NCBI RefSeq assembly: GCF_003383095.1
Contig: NZ_PSYW01000001.1
Span: 310,001 to 374,000 of the forward strand
DNA: 64,000 bases
Source: Haloferax sp. Atlit-12N
GTDB lineage: Archaea > Halobacteriota > Halobacteria > Halobacteriales > Haloferacaceae
Reading direction: 5' to 3'
A program made the translations under genes and the position numbers. The notes under the pieces were generated by a model, which worked only from the letters and a program-made list of their open reading frames with translations, had not been told where the DNA came from and did no database searches. Shown here piece after piece: positions 1-6,303 of this stretch. Position 1 is the first letter of the stretch. The number at the start of each line of letters is the position of its first letter.

Positions 1-1421
1 CGCGACCCGGACTCGTCGACGCTCTGGCTGTTACCCGGCCCGTCCGTGACGGTCAGTTCGAACTGCGGCGCGGCCAGCGAGAAGTAGTGGTTGATGACGA
101 AGTCCATCTGGGCGGTGTCGCCGTCGGCCTTCGAGAACGTCTGGCCGCTGTCCGCGTCGTGTTCGTCGAAGGTGACGCTGTCGTAGGCCTCGCCGTCTTT
201 GATTTCGGGGGCGAAGTGCCACTTGTTCTGGTTGCCGAAGCCCTTGTCAGACTGGATGTCGCCGTAGGTCATCATCTCCGAACTGGTGAAGTCGACGGTG
301 AGTTCGGGGGTGCTGACCGTGCAGTCGATGCTCACCGCGTCGCTCGTGTCCGGGTCGAGGTCGGTCGCCTGCCAGCCGTGGTACTTGCCGTCCTCGGTGG
401 CGTAGTACAGCGTCAGGTCGAACGTGCCGTCGTAACTGCCGCTCTTGCACTTGCCGTCCGCCTGTACGTGGAGTTCGAGGTCCTTCTGGTCGCCGTCGTA
501 GTACATCCCCCACTCCATGTTCTGGAGGTGCTGGTCGTTCGAGAGCGTGAGCGTGAACGTCGAGACGTTGTGGTTCGCGGCCATCCCGCGCACGTCGACC
601 GACGTGCCCTCGTTCGGCATCTGGAACTCGCCGACGAGGCCGACCGTCTCCAGTTCCACGCTCGCGGTCCGGTTGGCGTCGTCGACGGCTACTGTGCCTT
701 CGCTCCGCGACTCGAAGAACGCCGCCCAGCCCCGGTAGTGGTCGCTGTGGACCGTCACGACGACCGTCCCGTTGCTGACCGGGTTGTCGAAGCTGGCCGG
801 TATCGTGTCGTAGCTCGCGGTCTCGTTGGGGTAGACGCGCCGGGCTTGCTCGGTCGCCGAGACCCGCGCGGACACGTCACCCGAGGCCGACCCGTCACCG
901 GCGACTCGGACGACCGGGAGCGTCAGCGTCGCGCCGCGGTAATGGAACTCCGGCGGTGAGACCATGGTCGTGCCGCCGTCCTGCGTGCGCCAGACGCCGC
1001 CGCCCTCGTAGGCGATTCGAGCGTCGCCGTCGCGGTACTCGACGCTCCCGAGCGACTCGTTGTAGAGTTCTTGGTCGTCGCCGGCGTCGGTGTAGTTCTT
1101 GTGCGTGACGCGTAGCCACCCGGTGTCGTCGTCGACGACGTAGGTGCCGCCGCCGGTCCCGCCGAGGTCGACGAACTGCGTCTCGCCCGCGCCGAGCGCG
1201 GAGATGGCGACCCGCGAGTCGAACAGCGTCATCGAGTGCTCGGCGCGCGTCAGTTGGGACTCCTGTTTCGTCTCGTCGAGGGCGACGCCGCCGAGGGCGA
1301 CCACGGCGGTCGTTCCCGCGACCGTAATCGCCAACAGGAGGACCACCGCAATCGGCGAGGTCTGCGCCGTCCGGTCTCTGACGACGCGGTAGAGTAGTGG
1401 GACTCGGGGGCGACCGCTCAT
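1..1421 (-). CDS. Secreted pilin-like membrane-anchored protein (DUF7289-like), 3' end off window
   Basis: An open frame of about 473 codons starts at the ATG complementary to 1419-1421 and runs off the left edge without a stop, so the C-terminus is missing. After a short basic N-terminus (R-V-V-R-D-R) there is one hydrophobic segment at about residues 23-46, then a long polar ectodomain rich in Thr, Asp, Gly and N-x-S/T sites. This is the usual layout of haloarchaeal DUF7289/type IV pilin-like proteins, whose N-terminal helix anchors a beta-rich outer domain. There is no lipobox or twin-arginine motif. The exact family is from memory; surface location is inferred from the single N-terminal anchor. 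No neighbour on the same strand suggests a function. Confidence 0.75.
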   Translation of the reverse strand, partial: MSGRPRVPLLYRVVRDRTAQTSPIAVVLLLAITVAGTTAVVALGGVALDETKQESQLTRAEHSMTLFDSRVAISALGAGETQFVDLGGTGGGTYVVDDDTGWLRVTHKNYTDAGDDQELYNESLGSVEYRDGDARIAYEGGGVWRTQDGGTTMVSPPEFHYRGATLTLPVVRVAGDGSASGDVSARVSATEQARRVYPNETASYDTIPASFDNPVSNGTVVVTVHSDHYRGWAAFFESRSEGTVAVDDANRTASVELETVGLVGEFQMPNEGTSVDVRGMAANHNVSTFTLTLSNDQHLQNMEWGMYYDGDQKDLELHVQADGKCKSGSYDGTFDLTLYYATEDGKYHGWQATDLDPDTSDAVSIDCTVSTPELTVDFTSSEMMTYGDIQSDKGFGNQNKWHFAPEIKDGEAYDSVTFDEHDADSGQTFSKADGDTAQMDFVINHYFSLAAPQFELTVTDGPGNSQSVDESGS

Positions 1422-1577
1422 TACCTGACTGAAGGAGATGCGGGGTCAAAACGTCGCGGGGTACCTGACAGTCTGGTAAGCAGAATTGTCGGTCGGAGCC
1501 GGCCGGGGTCGCATCGACCGCCCCCGTGTCAAGGAAAACGAACTTCACCGGTTGCGAGACAGACAGACGAGTGACCG

Positions 1578-1739
1578 ATGTCGGAGGACGCCGAGACGAC
1601 GACCGGGTGAACGAGACGGACGCGGCGGAGTATCGACCGCGAGCGGATATTTCGCCGCGACGACTACACGTGTCAGAACTGCGGCCGCGAGTACGACGAG
1701 GGGTCGAACATCTTGGAGGTCGTCCACGAGCGGGCGAAG
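1578..1739 (+). pseudogene. HNH endonuclease remnant
   Basis: In one frame, 1641-1739 encodes R-I-F-R-R-D-D-Y-T-C-Q-N-C-G-R, the start of an HNH nuclease domain with its first CxxC zinc pair, followed by a further 18 residues. An in-frame ATG lies at 1578, but a TGA at 1608-1610 separates it from the motif. Downstream the frame runs straight into a tRNA-Ala half-copy and stops at 1776, so the catalytic HNH part is absent. It looks like a gene fragment broken at both ends, probably left by an element inserted next to the tRNA. The motif is seen directly; decay is inferred from the stop and the truncation. Confidence 0.55.
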
Positions 1740-1748
1740 GTGAATTCC

Positions 1749-1789
1749 GCTCTCATGCCAAGAGTGATCTCCCCCTGACCTTCGAGCCC
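1749..1789 (-). pseudogene. Truncated tRNA-Ala (5' half) pseudogene
   Basis: On the minus strand from 1789, the sequence repeats the 5' acceptor arm, D arm and anticodon arm of the intact tRNA-Ala at 3206-3277 with several substitutions and a short deletion in the anticodon stem. The TTGGCAT anticodon loop (GGC) is still present. The T arm and 3' acceptor strand are missing, and HNH-fragment sequence begins instead. The upstream side is copied too: 1815-1827 is the same AT-rich promoter box as at 3304-3315. It is therefore a duplicated tRNA gene that lost its 3' half and should not give a functional tRNA. Confidence 0.75.
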
Positions 1790-1893
1790 TCAAACGAAAT
1801 CAGTCGCACCTCGGTCGAATAAATAAGGGCTTTGAGTCGCTCGACGGCTGTGGGGTGCGGACGCAGATCGCAGTCCGTCGTGGTGTACCTTGC

Positions 1894-2556
1894 CTACGCG
1901 GGCCGAACTTCACAGACGTAAACATCCGTGAACAGGTTTCGGAACGTCCCCATCCAATGCTCTTGGGTGTCCTGAAACTGGTCGGTGTGTGCCTTGACTT
2001 CCACGAGAACCGGGCCGCCGAACAGCTGTTGGTCGATACCAACGAGGTCCGGCGCGCCGGAGAACCCGAGCGCCTCACGCAAGCGCTCGATGGGTTCGGT
2101 TCGGTCGAATATTTCAGTGAGAACCGTTTCAGACACATCGGTCCGCATCGGTCCGGCGATCTCGCGGAGGCCGCGTTCAATCGCGTCCGCGAATCTGACC
2201 TGCGAGAACCGAGCGTGTTCGTCCAAGTTATCGGTCTCCCACGCCGATTCTACAAACTGTTCGCCGTCGAGGACGGGATAACTCCGCGTGCTGTCGATAT
2301 TGATGACGAGGCCGCCGAGACACTCGGTGAGGTAAGTCGAAACCAAGTCCTCGGCGTTGACTGCGTCGCCCTCGTAACAATACTCGTAGGGCTCCGGCGA
2401 TTCGAACGACCCCGGATACGACGCCGTGTCTTTCGCCCAATCCAGCTCTAAGTAGGTTCGACCCGCTATTGTGTTGGTTTCGGGTAGCCGTCTGAAAACC
2501 AATTCGTACTCGCCAGAGCCGTATCGCATCGTGTATCGCTGTCGCCGTAGCCCCAT
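1894..2556 (-). CDS. VRR-NUC domain nuclease-like protein
   Basis: A 220-residue protein. Residues 167-201 carry the VRR-NUC core of the PD-(D/E)xK nuclease superfamily: G-x-P-D-L (167-171), a loop, then V-E-V-K (185-188), followed by D192, Q198 and W201. Likely metal and catalytic residues are D170, E186 and K188. VRR-NUC domains occur alone in phage and mobile-element proteins and in FAN1. The first about 160 residues match nothing I recognise. The gene stands alone between the broken tRNA-Ala copy and a small conserved gene, inside the tRNA-Ala accretion zone, which suggests transfer with a mobile or defence element. Substrate is unknown; nuclease activity is inferred from the motif. Confidence 0.7.
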   Translation of the reverse strand: MGLRRQRYTMRYGSGEYELVFRRLPETNTIAGRTYLELDWAKDTASYPGSFESPEPYEYCYEGDAVNAEDLVSTYLTECLGGLVINIDSTRSYPVLDGEQFVESAWETDNLDEHARFSQVRFADAIERGLREIAGPMRTDVSETVLTEIFDRTEPIERLREALGFSGAPDLVGIDQQLFGGPVLVEVKAHTDQFQDTQEHWMGTFRNLFTDVYVCEVRPA

Positions 2557-2660
2557 ATCGGTTTATCGGAACAGGCGCCCCGGTCGGGACTCGTCGTACG
2601 CTCCTGCGCTTCGAACGACGAACCGACCCGTTTTTTCCGTCGCTGACGGAACGACAGGGT

Positions 2661-2873
2661 ATGACTGATGACGACGCTCCCGAAGTCCCGGTCGTGTGCG
2701 AGGCCTGCGACACGACCACGCGCGTTTCACTTTCCGAGGTTGCAGATGCCATCGAGCGACACAACAACCAGGTCCACGACGGCGACGACATCGCGCAGGT
2801 CGACCCGGAAATCGTCAAGCACGTGACCGACCTCGCGGCGAAGGACATGAGCGTGTTCGAGGACGAGGCGTGA
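2661..2873 (+). CDS. Small conserved haloarchaeal protein, CxxC
   Basis: A 70-residue acidic protein beginning at the ATG at 2661. It has a single C-E-A-C pair at residues 13-16 and an H-N-N-Q-V-H segment near residue 38, which together could form a small metal site. The rest is an amphipathic, Asp/Glu-rich helix typical of soluble halophile proteins. Codon use is like the core genes, and the composition argues for a real gene. The function is not recognised. It stands divergent from the VRR-NUC gene with about 100 nt between them. Confidence 0.7.
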   Translation: MTDDDAPEVPVVCEACDTTTRVSLSEVADAIERHNNQVHDGDDIAQVDPEIVKHVTDLAAKDMSVFEDEA

Positions 2874-2933
2874 GTCGCTGAGAGACGCTGGTGTGTCGCG
2901 TCGGCATCCACCAGTAGCTCAAGTACGATTGCC

Positions 2934-3029
2934 GGACTCGCCGGGAGTCCCGCGAGCAGAGCGAGACGGCATTGCCGTCTCGCATGCCATGCGGGCGACT
3001 CGCGGGTCGCCCGCAGACGAAGCGAGTGG
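2934..3029. repeat. 96-bp direct repeat, copy 1 (begins with tRNA-Ala 3' end)
   Basis: The segment is repeated with about five differences at 5239-5334 in the same orientation. Its first 13 bases equal the end of the tRNA-Ala gene as read on the plus strand (acceptor and T-stem end). It contains two internal inverted repeats, one around GAGACGGCA/TGCCGTCTC and one around GCGGGCGACTCGC/GGGTCGCCCGC. Another copy of the tRNA-end sequence follows immediately at 3028-3040. Together with the second copy it brackets the tRNA, lipoprotein and channel segment. Confidence 0.75.
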
Positions 3030-3081
3030 ACTCGCCGGGACTGAGCAAACCGGAGGTGTGCGAAGGTCGTGAACGGAGTTC

Positions 3082-3135
3082 ACGGGATTTGAACTCACTC
3101 GCAAATCAGAGATTTGCTCGCTGCTCAAATCCCGT
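3082..3135. repeat. Nested inverted repeat (two-tier hairpin)
   Basis: An outer pair of 11-base perfect arms (3082-3092 and 3125-3135) encloses an inner 7-base pair (3101-3107 and 3111-3117) around a 3-base loop. The outer arm sequence matches the T-arm part of tRNA-Ala (GGGATTTGAA), so it looks like an inverted duplication of a tRNA piece. No protein is encoded in 2874-3205. This stretch is made of the 96-bp repeat, this hairpin and short tRNA-end copies. Confidence 0.65.
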
Positions 3136-3205
3136 CTCGAACAGACATCGATACAGTCGATACACGCGGCTCGCTTCGCTCGCCGGTGGTATCGACAGAA
3201 GTTGA

Positions 3206-3277
3206 TGGACTCGCCGGGATTTGAACCCGGGGCCTCTCCCATGCCAAGGGAGTGATCTACCCCTGATCTACGAGCCC
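3206..3277 (-). tRNA. tRNA-Ala(GGC)
   Basis: A 72-nt cloverleaf read on the minus strand from 3277. The acceptor stem GGGCTCG/CGAGTCC pairs fully and carries G3:U70, the identity pair for alanyl-tRNA synthetase, and the discriminator is A. The anticodon stem CTCCC/GGGAG closes the loop TTGGCAT, giving anticodon GGC for GCC codons. The T loop is GTTCAAATC. No intron is seen and CCA is not encoded. It is identical to the tRNA at 5527-5598 but has a different upstream sequence. Confidence 0.96.
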
Positions 3278-3303
3278 TCAAACGCAATCGTTCATTCCCC
3301 GGT

Positions 3304-3315
3304 CGAATAAATAAG
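3304..3315 (-). promoter_or_regulatory. TATA-like box for tRNA-Ala
   Basis: The minus-strand sequence CTTATTTATTCG is centred about 33 nt upstream of the mature 5' end at 3277, the distance expected for an archaeal TATA box with a short tRNA leader. The same box is preserved upstream of the broken copy (1815-1827). It is absent upstream of the second intact tRNA at 5598, where a weaker TTCTAAAC element (5621-5630) takes its place. Confidence 0.6.
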
Positions 3316-3392
3316 GGCTTCGAATCGTTCGACGGCTGTGGGGGTGTCGCGTGGGAGGCGGTCGGCACCACCGTCTCGATTCGGCGGCGAAC

Positions 3393-4043
3393 TCACTCCA
3401 CGTCAGCCGGTCGGTCCGGGTCGGCAAAGACGACCAACGTCCCGCCATCGGTCACCCTGCGCTCGACATCGCCCGTGGCGACCAAGCCATCGACGACGCG
3501 ACGGGCGTGTGCCGGTGACCAGTCGAGTTCCTCTTCCAGCACGTCTTCGAACATCCGCCCGTTGTTCTTGTGGAGAAGCGAGACGACGCGCTCGGCGTCG
3601 GAACGGGAGTCCGCCGTGGCCGCAGTCGGGGCGGTGGACGAGGCTTCCGATGACGAGGACTTGTTGCGCCCTCTGAGGATACCTGCCGCGACGAAACCGA
3701 CCGCGAAGACAGCGAGGGCGCCCAAGAGGAGCAACGTCTGGCCGTTCGACTCGTCTCCGCCGGAATCATTACCCTCACCGCCGCCGGGCGTTTCCGTCTC
3801 GGACGGCGCTTCAGTCGGCGCTTCGGTCGCAGTCGGTTCGTCCGTCGGGGCGTCTGTCGGTTCTTCAGTCGCCGTCGGGTCGTCAGTTGGTGGTTCGGTC
3901 ACCTGCTCCTGTGTCGTCGTGTTCGACTCCCCGCCAGGGCCCTCTCCGTTTCCGACGCATCCGGCAGTCACCACGACGAGTGCGAGAACGACCGCGACGA
4001 GGACCGCGCGACTCGTTCGGTGGCCGTCAGTTCGAATCGGCAT
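3393..4043 (-). CDS. Membrane-anchored lipoprotein with cytoplasmic winged-helix domain
   Basis: A 216-residue protein. Residues 13-28 are hydrophobic and end in the lipobox T-A-G-C, so Cys29 is probably lipidated outside the cell. Residues 40-85 form a low-complexity T/E/P repeat, 103-124 form a transmembrane helix, and 148-212 look like a winged helix (S-D-A-E-R-V-V-S-L-L-H-K, then helix-turn-helix and a T-L-V-V-F-A wing). A DNA-binding-type domain attached to a secreted stalk suggests a membrane-bound regulator; target and signal are unknown. A TATA-like GGTTATC just upstream would give a leaderless start at 4043. The next gene upstream is a K+ channel on the same strand. Confidence 0.8.
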   Translation of the reverse strand: MPIRTDGHRTSRAVLVAVVLALVVVTAGCVGNGEGPGGESNTTTQEQVTEPPTDDPTATEEPTDAPTDEPTATEAPTEAPSETETPGGGEGNDSGGDESNGQTLLLLGALAVFAVGFVAAGILRGRNKSSSSEASSTAPTAATADSRSDAERVVSLLHKNNGRMFEDVLEEELDWSPAHARRVVDGLVATGDVERRVTDGGTLVVFADPDRPADVE

Positions 4044-4106
4044 AGAAGTGAAAATACGCCAACAAACGAGATAACCATTTGTCTGAATATAGGACTTTAT
4101 GGGAGA

Positions 4107-4127
4107 ATTTCACGCAACAAGTGAAAT
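4107..4127. repeat. 7-bp inverted repeat in promoter region
   Basis: Arms ATTTCAC (4107-4113) and GTGAAAT (4121-4127) are separated by 7 bases. They lie in the AT-rich gap between the K+ channel stop and the lipoprotein start, upstream of the likely TATA box. This could be an operator for the winged-helix lipoprotein or a weak terminator for the channel; the sequence alone does not decide. Confidence 0.35.
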
Positions 4128-4213
4128 AATGCGTGATTGCACCGAAGTTCGCCAAAGCCCCGGCGAACCCAAACAGATGCGATGCACGAGCTGAGCAGGC
4201 CGATACGTCCGCG

Positions 4214-5089
4214 TCAACGATATTCGCTCCCCGGAGAGTCGAGCGTCCCCCCGCAGTGAGGGCATCGATACTGCACCGGGCCAGCCATCGTTTGCGTCGG
4301 CTCCGCCGACTCCGCCGCCTCATCCGTTGATTCCGTCTCGGTCTGGTTTTCGCGTTCGCGTTCGGCGAAGAACCCCGCCGCCAGGATGCTCGACGGGAGC
4401 GCGAAGAAAGCGATTCCGCCGAACGTCGTAATCGCGCCGAGTATCCGCCCGAGCGGGGTCACCGGAACCACGTCGCCGTATCCCACCGTCGTGAGCGTGA
4501 CGATGCCCCACCAGAGCGCGTCCAGAATCGACCCGAACGCCTCGGGTTGGGCACTTCGCTCGGCGAAGTACATCAGCGTCGACGAGACGAGAACGAGCAT
4601 CGCGGCCCCGCTGAAGGCGATGGCGAGGTCCTCGCGCTGGCTGGCGATAACCCGTTTGAACCGTGTGCGCGAGCGCCGAAACCGGGGAAAGTCGAATATG
4701 CGGGCGAACCAGAGCACGCGGACGCCACCGAGACTCTGCGGAGCGGAGACGAAACTAATCCAAAAGACGGCGATGACGACGAAATCGAGGAGGACGAACG
4801 GGCGGGCCACGAACCGGAGTCGGCCCGACGACCCGCGGTACTCGGTTCTAATCGCCGAGGCCCACAGCCGGAGGACGAAAAGGAGCGTGAAGAGCGACAC
4901 AGAGAGGACGGCGAACCCGTCGAACAACAGCGCGTACCTGCTGTAGAGCGCATCGCTACTCTGAAACACGACGGCGACGACGTTCAGCGAAGCGAGGAGG
5001 AGCGCCGCGGATTCGAGGCGCTGTCCCGAGCGCCCGGTCTCCTCGGGATTCACCAACTGCCACACGCGCCGCTTCGTCGAACTGCTCAT
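4214..5089 (-). CDS. Voltage-gated-type K+ channel with C-terminal CPxCG knuckle
   Basis: About 291 residues from the ATG at 5087-5089; an upstream ATG at 5146 would add an unconvincing 19 residues. It has six hydrophobic segments. An Arg-rich stretch near residues 123-146 resembles a voltage-sensor S4, and the pore loop carries T-T-V-G-Y-G-D-V, the K+ selectivity filter. After the last helix there is a charged E/T-rich tail and a C-P-H-C-G-G knuckle, only half of a zinc ribbon. The family conducts K+ across the cell membrane, fitting for a cell that keeps molar K+. It precedes the lipoprotein gene on the same strand, within the tRNA-Ala zone. Confidence 0.88.
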   Translation of the reverse strand: MSSSTKRRVWQLVNPEETGRSGQRLESAALLLASLNVVAVVFQSSDALYSRYALLFDGFAVLSVSLFTLLFVLRLWASAIRTEYRGSSGRLRFVARPFVLLDFVVIAVFWISFVSAPQSLGGVRVLWFARIFDFPRFRRSRTRFKRVIASQREDLAIAFSGAAMLVLVSSTLMYFAERSAQPEAFGSILDALWWGIVTLTTVGYGDVVPVTPLGRILGAITTFGGIAFFALPSSILAAGFFAERERENQTETESTDEAAESAEPTQTMAGPVQYRCPHCGGTLDSPGSEYR

Positions 5090-5238
5090 ACGGAACGTAA
5101 CAACAGAGAAACGTATAGCGTCGCTGGCGACACGATTCGGAGTCACACGAGTAAGCGACTAGATTCACCCAACGACCGATAGAGATGGAGTCGCGGTGGT
5201 GAGCGCTCGGCTCGCTATTTTTCACTTCGTTCAGAAAT

Positions 5239-5334
5239 GGACTCGTCGGGAGTCCCGCGAGCAGAGCGAGACGGCACTGCCGTCTCGCATGCCATGCGGG
5301 CGACTCGTGGGTCGCCCGCAGACGCAGCGAGTGG
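5239..5334. repeat. 96-bp direct repeat, copy 2
   Basis: This is the partner of the repeat at 2934-3029 and differs at about five positions, one of them inside the tRNA-end motif (CGTCGGGA instead of CGCCGGGA). The preceding bases, CACTTCGTTCAGAAATGG, also occur just before the intact tRNA-Ala at 5527, so the flanks are duplicated as well. The 5090-5526 gap holds no gene, only these repeats and a tRNA 3'-end fragment. Confidence 0.75.
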
Positions 5335-5390
5335 GACGTCGGCGAGTCCACGAACGACTGAAGGGAACGAAGTGACCGAAAGGAAGTGAG

Positions 5391-5415
5391 TGGACTCGCC
5401 GGGATTTGAACCCGG
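5391..5415 (-). other. tRNA-Ala 3'-end fragment (att-like)
   Basis: These 25 bases are identical to the 3' end of the tRNA-Ala genes (half of the T arm, acceptor strand and discriminator base) and are followed by unrelated sequence. A fragment of a tRNA 3' end beside an intact tRNA is the usual mark left by tyrosine-recombinase integration. No integrase gene is present here, so it is probably a relic of an excised or decayed element. The integration history is inference. Confidence 0.6.
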
Positions 5416-5526
5416 AGGAAGACGTGCTCGCTCACAATGTTCGCTCCGCGCGACTGCCAGGGCTTCAAATCCACGCGCTCGCTACGGCGAGCGCTCGTCT
5501 CGTCATTTCTTCACTTCGTTCAGAAA

Positions 5527-5598
5527 TGGACTCGCCGGGATTTGAACCCGGGGCCTCTCCCATGCCAAGGGAGTGATCTACCCCTGATCTACGAGCCC
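5527..5598 (-). tRNA. tRNA-Ala(GGC), second copy
   Basis: The 72 nt are identical to the tRNA at 3206-3277: G3:U70 acceptor pair, anticodon GGC, A discriminator, no intron. The upstream promoter differs, with GGCTTCTAAACG on the minus strand (5621-5632) about 27 nt before the mature end. It lies about 230 nt from rps15 and marks the boundary between the accretion zone and the core ribosomal operon. Confidence 0.96.
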
Positions 5599-5831
5599 GC
5601 ACCTTCCGATAGCCGTCGCCCGTTTAGAAGCCCTTCGATTCCGACCGGGTCGAGTCGGAGCCGAGTCGAAACGGTTTAACCCGGCGCGCGTGGACAACCC
5701 GATGGGAATCCAGCACGGCCGCAAATCTGACTCGCCCAGTTTGGGCTTGGGATTGCGGTAGTGCCCCGGCAGTCGGTGATACGACTGCGGGGTACTCGTT
5801 TCTGCGGTCAGTGCGGTTCCAACCCGCAACA

Positions 5832-6299
5832 ATGGCACGAATGCACACCCGCCGCCGTGGCTCGTCCAGCTCGGACAAGCCGGTGGCAGACGAAGCACCG
5901 GAGTGGAGCGACGTCGACGCGGCTGACATCGAAGCCCGCGTCGTCGAACTTGCAGAACAGGGCAAGGACCCGAGCCAGATCGGCCTGTCCCTGCGCGACG
6001 AAGGCGTCAAGGGCGTTCCCGTCCCCGACGTCAAGCTCGCCACGGGCAAGAAGGTCACCACCATCCTCGAGGAGAACGACGCCGAAGGCGACCTCCCCGA
6101 GGACCTCCGTAACCTCATGGAGCGCGCCGTCCGCCTCCGCGAGCACATGGAGGAGAACCAGCAGGACAAGTCCAACCGTCGCGCCCTGCAGAACACGGAA
6201 TCGAAGATTCGCCGCCTCGTCTCGTACTACCGCGGCGACAAGCTCGACGACGACTTCACCTACAGCTACGACGTCGCTGTCGAACTCCTCGAAGAATAA
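5832..6299 (+). CDS. rps15: 30S ribosomal protein uS15
   Basis: A 155-residue archaeal-type S15, a primary 16S rRNA binder in the small subunit. The N-terminus M-A-R-M-H-T-R-R-R-G and the archaeal extension before the S15 helices are clear, with Q-D-K-S-N-R-R-A-L and R-R-L-V-S-Y-Y-R in the conserved rRNA-binding part. I chose the ATG at 5832 because the family begins M-A-R-M-H; the frame is open seven codons further up. It heads a compact run with a RecJ-like gene (4 nt gap), pcc1 and rps3ae, an order known in haloarchaea. Confidence 0.97.
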   Translation: MARMHTRRRGSSSSDKPVADEAPEWSDVDAADIEARVVELAEQGKDPSQIGLSLRDEGVKGVPVPDVKLATGKKVTTILEENDAEGDLPEDLRNLMERAVRLREHMEENQQDKSNRRALQNTESKIRRLVSYYRGDKLDDDFTYSYDVAVELLEE

Positions 6300-6303
6300 C
6301 TGA

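Noticed and set aside
87..959. Long plus-strand open frame of 290 codons
   Set aside because: It is the shadow of the minus-strand pilin-like gene. Its product is Val/Arg-rich without domains, while the minus frame shows a membrane helix and N-glycosylation-like sites.
1526..1822. Plus-strand 98-codon frame over the HNH remnant
   Set aside because: It is out of frame with the HNH zinc motif and reads through the tRNA half-copy; the sequence is Arg-rich and has no domain.
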